A stretch of 64,000 nt of DNA from Silvimonas terrae (GTDB taxonomy: Bacteria > Pseudomonadota > Gammaproteobacteria > Burkholderiales > Chitinibacteraceae). Below, piece after piece: positions 35,658-44,565 of the stretch. The stretch is taken from assembly GCF_014202765.1 (NCBI RefSeq), contig NZ_JACHHN010000002.1, forward strand, positions 606,138-670,137, given 5' to 3'. Within the stretch, counting starts at the first letter, position 1; every line of letters starts with the position of its first letter. Under the pieces are notes generated by a model, which saw nothing but the letters and a program-made list of their open reading frames with translations, did no database searches and was not told the origin of the DNA. Position numbers and translations under genes: made by a program.

Positions 35658-36494
35658 ATGATTTATTTTTCACACAAACCCCGTTTAATTCTGACTTCAA
35701 TCAACCTGTTGCTCTGCGTTTCTTTCATCAGCGCATGCGCCACCACTTCGCGACTAGACACATCAGACATGCTGTTAATGCAGCAAATATCCGGCATTAA
35801 AAAGGGCACAAGCCATAATCCGCAAATGTATTTCCTCGGGGTGGCCGGTTATCAAAGTCCCTCTGTCTTTTCCAAAGAAGTCAAATATGTACGCAGTACA
35901 TTTGACCTGAACATGGGAACCAGCAACAGGGACATCACGCTTAGTAATGATGCGCGGGACATCAACAAGCTTCCACAAGCATCCAGACAGACCCTGGAAA
36001 AATCCATCAACGGGATAGCTGCAAAAATGGATCTGGACAAAGACATCCTGGCCATTTACATGTCCTCTCATGGAGACCCCGACGGAAATCTGGTTCTGGC
36101 GCTATCTGAATACGTAACGCAAACCGTGTCACCAGCATGGTTAAAAAGAAAGCTGGATCAGGCGGGTATTCGCTGGCGGCTACTTATTGTTTCTTCATGT
36201 TACTCCGGCGCCTTTGCAGATACGCTGGCGTCTCCGGAGGCTTTGGTCATTACGGCCGCAGATGCGAAAAACACGTCTTTTGGCTGTGGTGCCGCAGATA
36301 ATTACACCTGGTTTGGAGAGGCTTTCTTCGTGCATCAAAACTGGAATTCACGCAGCTTTCATCAAAATTTTATTATTGCCACCACGGAAATAAAAGAAAA
36401 AGAACAGCATATGGGCTTTAAACCGTCCAACCCACAATTCAGGGAAGGCCCGTTCATCAAGAAACAACTTGGCATACTGGATATAACACCTTAA
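35658..36494 (+). CDS. Caspase-like C13-family lipoprotein peptidase
   Basis: A 278-residue protein. A lipobox, ISAC with Cys27, predicts a lipoprotein. The catalytic dyad of the C13/legumain fold is visible: His138 in YMSSHGDPDG and Cys181 in IVSSCYSGAFAD, each after a hydrophobic strand. Bacterial C13 proteases are little studied. The gene is more A+T-rich than its neighbours and stands alone, with an A+T-rich leader of 220 bases. Substrate unknown. Confidence 0.82.
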   Translation: MIYFSHKPRLILTSINLLLCVSFISACATTSRLDTSDMLLMQQISGIKKGTSHNPQMYFLGVAGYQSPSVFSKEVKYVRSTFDLNMGTSNRDITLSNDARDINKLPQASRQTLEKSINGIAAKMDLDKDILAIYMSSHGDPDGNLVLALSEYVTQTVSPAWLKRKLDQAGIRWRLLIVSSCYSGAFADTLASPEALVITAADAKNTSFGCGAADNYTWFGEAFFVHQNWNSRSFHQNFIIATTEIKEKEQHMGFKPSNPQFREGPFIKKQLGILDITP

Positions 36495-36607
36495 CCAGGA
36501 AGCAAAGCCCTGCTACCAGCCTCCACCACGCAGACAAGACTGGAACCGGGATTACCATTTTCAGCCATTCTGGCTCCAGCCTGACCGGCGCAAGCCCGGC
36601 GTCATTC

Positions 36608-36904
36608 TCAAACATAATGAAACCGGTGTTTGATCTCAATCTGCCTGAAACCATCCCGGCTCAGATACTGGATATCTGACAACCCCAGCCGGCGGGCAAT
36701 GGCCTCGATCGTGTCTACTTCTGCTTTCTCGCCCAGCGCAAAATCGGTAATCCGTTTGAGCGGCAAGTCTTCCAGGAATTCATTCTGGATGGCCGCTTGC
36801 AACACCAGTGAATCAATCTGCACTGCGGAGATGGTCTGGTCGTAATCAAGGTCAAACGAGCGCTGCCCCGTGACCGTCCGATACTGGATGGAAAGAAATG
36901 CCAT
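36608..36904 (-). CDS. Hypothetical protein
   Basis: A 98-residue soluble protein (MAFLSIQYRTVTGQRSFDLD...) with no membrane segment, cysteine motif or known family visible. It lies in a low-density stretch with genes on both strands. Coding potential is moderate. Confidence 0.5.
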   Translation of the reverse strand: MAFLSIQYRTVTGQRSFDLDYDQTISAVQIDSLVLQAAIQNEFLEDLPLKRITDFALGEKAEVDTIEAIARRLGLSDIQYLSRDGFRQIEIKHRFHYV

Positions 36905-37140
36905 GACGAAGTCCCGCCTGTTGCGCTGTCAGCGTCAGAACTCCGGTATTGAAGTGAGACAGACACCTGAATGTAGGCCGATGGTGCCCCATTAGATACA
37001 GGGGTCAGATGGCCGGAGCACCCGGTTTTCAGCCTGCCAGAAACCGTGTGTGATAAATCAGCGCGCCTGGCCAGAAGCGCGTAGGCTGGAGAAGCCAACA
37101 GCCGCAAACCCGCGTCGCTGCGGATTCATGGGGATATCGT

Positions 37141-37425
37141 TTGCCTAATCGTTCTGATGGGTCTTTAAGAAAAATCATTGATCATCACTCGGACAAAGCG
37201 GACAAGTGCGCAAGAAGCATGCGCGACGCCCACACCGGGCAATGGCAACAGCGGTGGATGGAACGCGTGCAGATGCGGAACAAGATCGCCCGCAATCTGG
37301 GGACGTGGGATGGCTTCAAGAGCTATCAGGACTTGCTCCAGGAGTACGGCAATGTGCTCGCCATTCCCCGGCACCCGGTCACCAGCGGCGGAATGTGGTA
37401 CGCCCCCAAAAAGCAGGATCATTGA
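37141..37425 (+). CDS. Hypothetical protein, basic
   Basis: A 94-residue frame rich in Arg, Lys and His (WQQRWMERVQMRNKIARNLG), possibly nucleic-acid binding, but without a known motif. Its last codons overlap the convergent gene at 37419. Weak evidence that it is expressed. Confidence 0.35.
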   Translation: MPNRSDGSLRKIIDHHSDKADKCARSMRDAHTGQWQQRWMERVQMRNKIARNLGTWDGFKSYQDLLQEYGNVLAIPRHPVTSGGMWYAPKKQDH

Positions 37426-37919
37426 GCGGCGCGGCCACGCTGACACAGAAACTGCAACACCGTGTCGTTCTCTACGTCGCCCTGCTGCCACTCAGCCCGG
37501 TTTGCCGGCCAGGTGTACGACGTTACCCGCGCCAGACTCCGCCAGAACCGCACCCGCCACGCCGACAAATGTGTGATCCGGAAGCCGGACTGGACACAAT
37601 CCACCTGCAGCGCACCAAAGTACCACTTGCCACCGGCCTTGAATGCAATGCGCCCGCTGGCCGTGTTGGCGGGCGCGGGGCCTGTTCTGGCCACCTGTGA
37701 CAGTGCATCGACAAACTCAAAGCCGCGCCACGCCCGATCCGGCTCCTCCACGCCCAGCGGCGCTTGCAGATAGCTATAGACGGAGACAACCGGACTGTTG
37801 GTATCCGTAGTCATCGGCCAGCCCTTCACCACTGGCGGATCTGAGCTTGTGGCCAGATACCAGGACGCGGCAAGGACGGTCAGTCCCAGGATGGGCAATA
37901 AAAGCGGCCAGCGCTGCAT
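37419..37919 (-). CDS. Hypothetical membrane-anchored protein
   Basis: A 166-residue protein with an N-terminal anchor (WPLLLPILGLTVLAASWYLA) and a periplasmic domain with cysteines near residues 108 and 159. No recognised family. It overlaps the end of the plus-strand frame at 37425. Confidence 0.55.
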   Translation of the reverse strand: MQRWPLLLPILGLTVLAASWYLATSSDPPVVKGWPMTTDTNSPVVSVYSYLQAPLGVEEPDRAWRGFEFVDALSQVARTGPAPANTASGRIAFKAGGKWYFGALQVDCVQSGFRITHLSAWRVRFWRSLARVTSYTWPANRAEWQQGDVENDTVLQFLCQRGRAAQ

Positions 37920-38154
37920 GTGTATTCCTGCTCCTGTTGCCCTTCACGCTAGTCCAGGAACACCCATCAGCCAATACGGGATGCCCCGCAACGCGAACAC
38001 CCGTACTTGGCGCACGACGGTTATGGCGCACTTAAGTTCTTGAATACGCTGTGGTAAAACCAGGCAGGATTTTCGGGTATTTGTTCGCAGCAAGTACTTT
38101 CATCGGCATATCAAAATTCGCTCAGTCTCAATTTCGAGATGAAGGAGCGATCCC

Positions 38155-38472
38155 ATGGCAAAACCTGTCCTTATTCTTGCTACCGCCGCGCTGTTCACCA
38201 TGACGGGCGCATTTGCCGCCGAAACCGTCGTTGTCCAGCAACCCGTACCGGTGTACGCACCCGCCCCGGCACCGGTACTACCTGCTGGTGGCGCCGTGAT
38301 GGGCATGGCCGTGGGCGCGGCCATTGCCAATAACAACAACGATGAGGTCAATGTGAATGTAAACCGGTCCACCAATATCCAGCGGGACCAGGTGCAACAC
38401 TACAACCGCAATACCTCTGTCGACACCCAGCGCGACGCCAATCGTCCCCGCCGCCAGGGCCGTAGTCGCTAA
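38155..38472 (+). CDS. Small secreted protein, low complexity
   Basis: A 105-residue protein with signal peptide (LILATAALFTMTGAFA-AE), a Pro/Val/Ala stretch, a short hydrophobic glycine-zipper-like segment (GGAVMGMAVGAAIA) and an Asn-rich, then Arg-rich tail. GAAGGAGCG precedes the ATG. Probably an envelope protein; function unknown. Confidence 0.6.
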   Translation: MAKPVLILATAALFTMTGAFAAETVVVQQPVPVYAPAPAPVLPAGGAVMGMAVGAAIANNNNDEVNVNVNRSTNIQRDQVQHYNRNTSVDTQRDANRPRRQGRSR

Positions 38473-38526
38473 CCGCGCGCCCGGATCGGCCAGGATCATG
38501 GGACATAACAACACCACAGACCACGC

Positions 38527-40149
38527 ATGCCCCGTCAGCAACACCCACATCTGCCGAAAGCACAAGGCAAATCCATGACCAGGCGCCTGGCGCCGCGCCA
38601 CTGGCTGGATTACGCCCAGCGCAGGCTGAGCTGGACCGCGCAACGTGTGTTACTGCTGGTGTTCGTCCTGCTGCAGTGCTCGCTCTTTGCGGGCCACCTG
38701 CTCTATCAACGCAACTACATTGAGGATCAGGCTTCCCGCATCCTGCGTAACACCGCGCTATTGAAGGCGGAGCAATTTGAGGCCGATATCAATGCCATGC
38801 GTTACCAGATGCGGGTCATTGGCAATGCGCTATTGCTGAACCACACCGTCCCCCCGGCAGATGTCACCCCGTTTCTGCTGCAAGAACTGAAACAGGATTG
38901 GCTGGACGGTGTGATTGTATTCAATGCCACTGGCGATTTTGTGGCGCAAAAGGCGTCGTTTCCGCTCAACCTGGCCCTGAGCGCGCGCACGCTTGAGCAA
39001 GCCAGCTTTCGCAACCAGCCGCTGTTCACCTACCTGCGCACTGCCGACGTCGACGAAAAGCTGTTTTATTGGCAAAGCAGCGGCGCCAACCCGCATCTGG
39101 GCGGGTTTGTCATCTACCGGGCTGTTCGCGGCCCGCAAGGGCGTTATCTGGGCGGTACGGTGGGTTATTTCAACTCCACCAGCATGGCCACCCTGTTTCA
39201 GAAGATGGAAAACGAGGGGTTCTACATTGGCCCTGGCGGGGCGATGACCGTGCTGGATCGGGACAACGGCATGGAACTTGCCCGGATGGGTGCTGGCCCC
39301 GCCCCCGGAGCACCCCGCACCAATCCGCAACTGGCGCAATTACTGCGCTATGCCAGTGACACAGCCTAGGTTCATCACTATGTCTCTCCGATTGATGGCG
39401 TGCCGCGTATGGGCGTGTTTCTTAACATCAACGAAGGCAAGTGGGTGCTCGGGGTTGGGCTGGCGGAGCGGGATATTTTGCACGGCTGGCGCTGGCAGGT
39501 CTGCTGGACGGTTCTGGCCTTGCTGATTACCGCCGGTTTGCAATGGATGCTGCTGCACTACATTCATGCCAACTTCTTGCAACGTGAACGGCTGGGACAG
39601 GAAGCTCGCCAGGACCCGCTGACCGGTCTGGCCAACCGGCGCGGTTTTGATGGGCGGGCGCAGCGTGCGTGCAGTCAGGCGCTGCGCTATGGCTACCCGG
39701 TCAGCGTGCTGACGCTGGATCTGGACCTGTTCAAGCAGATCAACGACAGCTACGGTCATGACGGTGGTGACGCTGTATTGCGGTGTGTAGCACAAACTTT
39801 GCAACGGCAATTGCGCGCGGGCGATATCGCCGCCCGCTTTGGTGGCGAGGAATTTGTCGTAGCCATGCCGCACAGCGGACTGGCGGCAGCGGCCGACGTC
39901 GCGGAGCGGATTCGGGCCAGCTTCGCCACCCAGACAGTGACATTTGGCGATCGGATCATCCGCTTTACCGCGAGCTTTGGCGTTGCGCAACTCACGGCGG
40001 TGGAACTAGAGGCGCATGAAGGCATCCATGCCGCGCTAGCGCGGGCGGATCAGGCGCTTTATCGGGCAAAGCTGGAAGGGCGCAACCGGGTCTGCACCGA
40101 AGCCAGACCCGCTGCCACCTACCAACCCGGCACGGCGACCTGCCGCTGA
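38527..40149 (+). pseudogene. Sensor diguanylate cyclase interrupted by in-frame TAG
   Basis: The frame is open from 38527 to an amber codon at 39367-39369 and resumes in the same frame without a shift to 40149. Joined, it gives about 540 residues: TM1 (VLLLVFVLLQCSLFAGHLLY), a dCache-like periplasmic domain with the stop near its end, TM2 (CWTVLALLITAGLQWMLLH) and a GGDEF domain with active site GGEEF and the inhibitory RxxD site (RAGD) five residues before. One C-to-T change (CAG to TAG) explains it. The downstream part could still be made from ATG 39409 as a one-helix cyclase. Confidence 0.85.
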
Positions 40150-40156
40150 ATGGCTG

Positions 40157-40203
40157 CGGCGAGAGGTGCCTGGGCCGCGCCTCTCGCCGGCTGGGCTTTT
40201 TTT
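40157..40203 (+). terminator. Terminator after the diguanylate cyclase gene
   Basis: CGGCGAGAGG (40157-40166) pairs with CCTCTCGCCG (40180-40189), followed by GGGCTTTTTTT. It also insulates the convergent monooxygenase gene. Confidence 0.7.
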
Positions 40204-40220
40204 GAAAAAGATACGGACGA

Positions 40221-41579
40221 TCAAGCGCTGCGGCGAACCTCATCGGTCACCGCATAACGGCTGGCCGGACGACGCAGACCCAGGTTTTCCCGCAGCGTGG
40301 CGCCCTCGTATTCAGTGCGGAACAGTCCGCGCCGTTGCAGCTCCGGAATCACCAGTTCCACAAACAGATCGAGTGACTCTGGCAATACTGGCGGCATGAT
40401 ATTGAAACCATCAGCCGCTTCGTTTTCAAACCAGAGCTGGATTTCATCGGCAATCTTTTCTGGCGTACCCACCACCACGCGGTGACCCCGTGCGCCCGCC
40501 AGATTCTCGTACAACTGCCGCAAAGTCAGATCGCCGCGCTGCGCCAGATCAGTCACCAAGGCCAGCCGACTGGTGGTGCCATTGGTATTGGCGGCAAACG
40601 GCGGCAACGGGCCATCAAGGTCATAAGCAGTCAGATCGACACCAGGAAAGAACGGCTGCAGGATTGAAATACCCACATCAGGGTGGATCAAGTCCTGCAA
40701 CTGGCGGTTATAGGCCTCGGCTTCTTCCTGGGTGCGACCCACCACGGCAGACAGACCCGGCATGATTTTCAGATCGTCCGGGCTGCGGCCATAGCGCGCC
40801 AGCCGCCCTTTCACATCCCGATAAAACGCCTGGGCTTCTTCCAGCGTTTGCCAGGCCGCAAAAATCACCTCTGCGGTACGCGCAGCCAGTTCCCGCCCGG
40901 CATCGGAGGAACCGGCCTGCACGATCACCGGATGCCCTTGCGGCGGCCGCGAAATATTCAGCGGCCCGGTGACGGAGAAATGCTTGCCTTTGTGGTTCAG
41001 CGTATGCAGTTTGTCCGGATCGAAATACACGCCACTGGCTTTGTCCCGCGCAAAAGCGTCGTCATCAAAGCTGTCCCAAAGACCGGTTACCACATCCAGA
41101 AACTCTTCAGCCCGTTCATAACGCAGGGCATGTGCCAGATGCTCCGCCTGGCCAAAGTTGCCGGCGGCCTGTTCATTACCGGTGGTGACCACATTCCACG
41201 CGGCGCGGCCTTTGGAGATGTGATCCAGCGAGGCAAATTTGCGGGCCAGCAACCAGGGCTCGTTATAAGTGGTGGAGTCAGTCGCCACAAAACCGATATG
41301 ACGTGTGGTGGCCGCCAGCGCGGCAAACAGGGTTACGGGTTCAAAGGTGGCAATACGGCCGTAGCGACTGCGGGCGGCATCGTCACCCCGCGCATAAATG
41401 CCGGGGCTGTCGGCCAGAAACACCAGATCAAACAAGCCGCGCTCGGCAATCTGCGCCACTTGCTGATAGTGATCGATATTGGTTCCGGAATCGGCCTGCG
41501 AACCCGGGTGCCGCCATGCGGCAATGTGATGGCCAGTCGCCTGGATGAATGCGCCAAGGCGCAGCTTGCGTTCGCTCAT
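40221..41579 (-). CDS. Flavin-dependent monooxygenase, NtaA/SnaA/DszA type
   Basis: A 452-residue luciferase-like monooxygenase that uses reduced flavin. The start MSERKLRLGAFIQATGHHIAAW and motifs VFLADSPGIYARG, WNVVTTGNEQAAGNFG and the C-terminal PPVLPESLDLFVELVIPELQRRGLFR are typical of the NtaA/SnaA/DszA/SoxA group, which cleaves C-S or C-N bonds of larger substrates such as dibenzothiophene sulfone or NTA. A sigma-54 promoter lies 44 bases upstream and decides the ATG at 41579 over a longer frame. The sulfone-cleaving possibility fits the neighbours. Confidence 0.87.
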   Translation of the reverse strand: MSERKLRLGAFIQATGHHIAAWRHPGSQADSGTNIDHYQQVAQIAERGLFDLVFLADSPGIYARGDDAARSRYGRIATFEPVTLFAALAATTRHIGFVATDSTTYNEPWLLARKFASLDHISKGRAAWNVVTTGNEQAAGNFGQAEHLAHALRYERAEEFLDVVTGLWDSFDDDAFARDKASGVYFDPDKLHTLNHKGKHFSVTGPLNISRPPQGHPVIVQAGSSDAGRELAARTAEVIFAAWQTLEEAQAFYRDVKGRLARYGRSPDDLKIMPGLSAVVGRTQEEAEAYNRQLQDLIHPDVGISILQPFFPGVDLTAYDLDGPLPPFAANTNGTTSRLALVTDLAQRGDLTLRQLYENLAGARGHRVVVGTPEKIADEIQLWFENEAADGFNIMPPVLPESLDLFVELVIPELQRRGLFRTEYEGATLRENLGLRRPASRYAVTDEVRRSA

Positions 41580-41622
41580 GATGAATGACACTCCGTGATA
41601 AATCGTCTGGTGTGTCTTGTTC

Positions 41623-41638
41623 AGCAGAAGCCGTGCCA
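41623..41638 (-). promoter_or_regulatory. Sigma-54 promoter of the NtaA/DszA-type gene
   Basis: Minus strand TGGCACGGCTTCTGCT: GG and GC elements have the correct spacing and the -24 half is a perfect consensus. It lies 44 bases before the start codon. Confidence 0.85.
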
Positions 41639-41782
41639 GCCACGGAAAAGGCCCTGCACCGTGCGCCCGGCTGTTCATGGGGCCGGCTGATTGCGCAAAA
41701 AGCCACAGCAAACCCAACAGTTTGCGCAAGCTGGCGCAGTACCGGTGCTGCCCCCAGCGCGCCACAGCCGGATCAGCCGGCC

Positions 41783-41798
41783 TGGAACGAAGTCTGCT
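41783..41798 (+). promoter_or_regulatory. Sigma-54 promoter of the ABC exporter unit
   Basis: TGGAACGAAGTCTGCT, with -24 GG and -12 GC correctly spaced, 50 bases before the ATG at 41848. It is divergent from the preceding promoter with 144 bases between them. Confidence 0.72.
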
Positions 41799-41847
41799 TG
41801 ATCCCCCGCCAGATCATCTTTTCCTCGCCAAGGCGTTTCGAGAACCA

Positions 41848-43791
41848 ATGAGCACATCCCAGACCCTGCGCCGCGCCGCCGGCACACCCACCTTGCCCGA
41901 CACGCCCTTGCGCTTTGTGCTGTATTTTGTAGCGCAGTACCGCTGGCGCTATTTATCCATGCTGTTGTTTGAAACCGCCAACGCCAGTTGCGGGATTCTG
42001 ATTCCGTACGCGCTGGGCCGCATCATCAAGGCGGTAACCCTGGCCCACGGCGCCACCAGCACCACCCTGGGCCAGCTATCCGGGCCGATTGCCTTGTATG
42101 TCTGTTTTTCGGTCGGGGAAGTCTTGTTCGGGCGCATTGCCGGCGCCATCCAGATCCGCCTTGGGCCCCGTCAGCGCCAAAGCGTGACCCGCGCGCTGTA
42201 TCACTATCTGCAGCATCACTCGCATCGTTATTTCAGCAACAACTTTGCCGGCGCACTGGCCCACCGCATCAGCGAGACCGCCATGGGCGTCACGCAGACG
42301 CTGTGGTCCTTGCTGACCGAGTTCTGGCCCATTTTCATTGTGTTCAGCGTGTCGATTTTGCTGCTGGCACAAACCCATCATTTGCTGGCCTTGTTTGTGG
42401 GCCTGTGGGCGCTGGGCTTTGTCGGGATTTCCTGGCTGCTGGCACGCCGTTGCCAGCCGCACGCACTCAGTGCCGCCGCCGCACGCAGCGACACTACCGG
42501 CCATATTGTCGATTCCGTCAGCAATATAACCAGCGCCCTGTTGTTTGCCCGGCTGGACCATGAGCGCGCCCAACTGAACCAGATTCTGCAAGATGAATTC
42601 AAGGCGGTTCGCCGCGCCAACGGTTATTCCGAACGGGTGCGCTGGTTCCAGTTCAGCGCAGCGGCTGTACTCAAGATTGGCGTGCTGTATTACGCCTTGA
42701 AACTCTGGTCAGAGGGCGCGATCAGCGTGGGCGACTTTGTCATGGCCATCAGCCTGGCCTTGCTGATCATCAATGAGGCCCGCAACCTGAGCCGGCGTTT
42801 TCTGGAGTTCTTTGAGTATGTTGGCAACGTGGCCAACGGCGTGCGCACCATCATCCGCCCGCATGAACTCATAGACGTACCAGAACCGGCAACGGCGCAA
42901 TTTCACGCCGGCAAAATCGAGTTCAAGGACGTCGACTTCAGCTATGGTCCAGGCAAACCGGTATTTGAACGACTCAATCTGACGATCCACGCCGGGCAGC
43001 GCGTGGGCCTGGTAGGCTACTCGGGCTCCGGCAAATCCACCTTTGTCAGCACGCTCTTGCGCCTGTACGACGTTGACGGCGGGCAGATCCTGATTGATGG
43101 GGCGGATATCCGCTCACTCAGCCAGGATTCCCTGCACGGTCAACTGAGCCTGATCCCGCAAGACCCGACGCTATTTCATCGTTCACTGCGGGAGAACATC
43201 CGCTACGGCAAGCTGGATGCCAGCGACAACGAGGTCATCGCCGCCGCACAAAAAGCCCACGCTCACGACTTTATTGAACAGATGAGCGACGGCTACGACG
43301 CCATGGTGGGCGAGCGCGGCGTCAAACTCTCCGGCGGGCAACGCCAGCGCATTGCCATAGCGCGCGTCATTCTGAAAGACGCGCCCATCCTGATTCTGGA
43401 TGAAGCCACTTCCAGCCTCGATTCTGTGACCGAACAAGCCATCCAGGACACGCTTGATGACGTGATGCGCGGCAAAACGGTGCTGGTGGTGGCGCACCGG
43501 CTTTCCACCATTGCCCACCTGGACCGGATTCTGGTGTTCGATAACGGCCGGATTGTGGAAGACGGCAGCCACACGCAATTACTGGCCCGCAAAGGCGCCT
43601 ATCACCGCTTGTGGAGCAAACAATCTGACGGGTTTTTGTCGGATACGCCAGACCAGCAGAACACCAGCCAATCCGCTGATTTATCACAACAAACAAGTCC
43701 ACCCCAAACCAGCAGCAGTGCCGCCGCGCATCGGGTGGCAGATGGCGCACCGCCAGCCGCGCCATTGGGACCAGACGTATCTTTTGCCTGA
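41848..43791 (+). CDS. ABC exporter with fused permease and ATPase
   Basis: A 647-residue half-transporter. Six membrane helices (about residues 20-320) precede an ATPase with Walker A GYSGSGKST, signature LSGGQRQR, Walker B ILILDEATSSLD and the H-loop histidine in VVAHRLST. A 45-residue low-complexity tail follows. It belongs to the MsbA/Atm1-like exporter group, some of which move glutathione-linked sulfur compounds. Its sigma-54 promoter places it in the sulfur regulon, unusual for an exporter. Possible roles are export of a toxic desulfurised product or of a sulfur intermediate. Confidence 0.88.
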   Translation: MSTSQTLRRAAGTPTLPDTPLRFVLYFVAQYRWRYLSMLLFETANASCGILIPYALGRIIKAVTLAHGATSTTLGQLSGPIALYVCFSVGEVLFGRIAGAIQIRLGPRQRQSVTRALYHYLQHHSHRYFSNNFAGALAHRISETAMGVTQTLWSLLTEFWPIFIVFSVSILLLAQTHHLLALFVGLWALGFVGISWLLARRCQPHALSAAAARSDTTGHIVDSVSNITSALLFARLDHERAQLNQILQDEFKAVRRANGYSERVRWFQFSAAAVLKIGVLYYALKLWSEGAISVGDFVMAISLALLIINEARNLSRRFLEFFEYVGNVANGVRTIIRPHELIDVPEPATAQFHAGKIEFKDVDFSYGPGKPVFERLNLTIHAGQRVGLVGYSGSGKSTFVSTLLRLYDVDGGQILIDGADIRSLSQDSLHGQLSLIPQDPTLFHRSLRENIRYGKLDASDNEVIAAAQKAHAHDFIEQMSDGYDAMVGERGVKLSGGQRQRIAIARVILKDAPILILDEATSSLDSVTEQAIQDTLDDVMRGKTVLVVAHRLSTIAHLDRILVFDNGRIVEDGSHTQLLARKGAYHRLWSKQSDGFLSDTPDQQNTSQSADLSQQTSPPQTSSSAAAHRVADGAPPAAPLGPDVSFA

Positions 43792-43832
43792 ATGCCATCC
43801 AGCGCATCCAGGCGCTTTCCAGGGAGAAAACC

Positions 43833-44423
43833 ATGACCACCCCGCTCGCCCCCGCCGCCCTCGCCCAACTGTTTGACGAGGCTCGCTCCATCCACCGCTT
43901 TACCGACCGCCCGGTCACGCCCGCCACACTGCAGCAGTTGTATGAACTGCTCAAATGGGGCCCGACCGGCTTTAACGCCCAGCCGGCACGGTATCTGTTC
44001 ATCACCACACCCGAAGCCAAAGCCCGGCTGGCACCCGCCTTGTCGAGTGGAAACCGGGACAAAACGCTGGCCGCACCGGTCAATGTAGTCATCGCCTTCG
44101 ATAGCCGCTTTCATGAACACCTGCCCAGCCAGTTTCCCGCATACGACGCCAAAGGCTTTTTTGACGGTGCGCCAGACTGGATCGAACCCACGGCACGCAC
44201 CAACGCCACGCTGCAAGCGGGTTATCTGTTTCTGGCGGCCCGCGCTTTGGGACTGGATGTGGGACCCATGTCCGGCTTCAAGCCCGATCTGATCGATGCT
44301 GCCTTCTTTGCCGATGGCCGTTTCAAATCCATCTTGCTGGCCAATCTGGGCTATGGCGAGCGCACCGGCCTGACGGAACGCGGCCCGCGCCTGGCGTTTG
44401 CCGACGTGGCCCAGGTGTTGTAA
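43833..44423 (+). CDS. Nitroreductase-family reductase, RutE/HadB-like
   Basis: A 196-residue FMN-dependent protein. The N-terminal FDEARSIHRFTDRPVT and WGPTGFNAQPARYLFI match the malonic semialdehyde reductase RutE group. In the present context it might reduce an aldehyde released by desulfonation, or supply a related redox step. It begins 41 bases after the exporter and no promoter is visible between them, so both are likely on one transcript. Confidence 0.8.
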   Translation: MTTPLAPAALAQLFDEARSIHRFTDRPVTPATLQQLYELLKWGPTGFNAQPARYLFITTPEAKARLAPALSSGNRDKTLAAPVNVVIAFDSRFHEHLPSQFPAYDAKGFFDGAPDWIEPTARTNATLQAGYLFLAARALGLDVGPMSGFKPDLIDAAFFADGRFKSILLANLGYGERTGLTERGPRLAFADVAQVL

Positions 44424-44515
44424 CGGCACTGTACCAATCGGGCCAGTTTGTCTGCTGTCCTGTTGCACAAAGCTCAGGACAACGGACAAACCGGCCATTC
44501 AGGCGGGCCAAAGGC

Positions 44516-44531
44516 TGGAACAGTCCTTGCT
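44516..44531 (+). promoter_or_regulatory. Sigma-54 promoter of the first SsuA-type gene
   Basis: TGGAACAGTCCTTGCT, with correct -24/-12 spacing and a perfect TTGC, 34 bases before the ATG at 44566. Confidence 0.75.
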
Positions 44532-44565
44532 CAAACACAGGACTTCTTTTCGTCCAGGATTTGTC

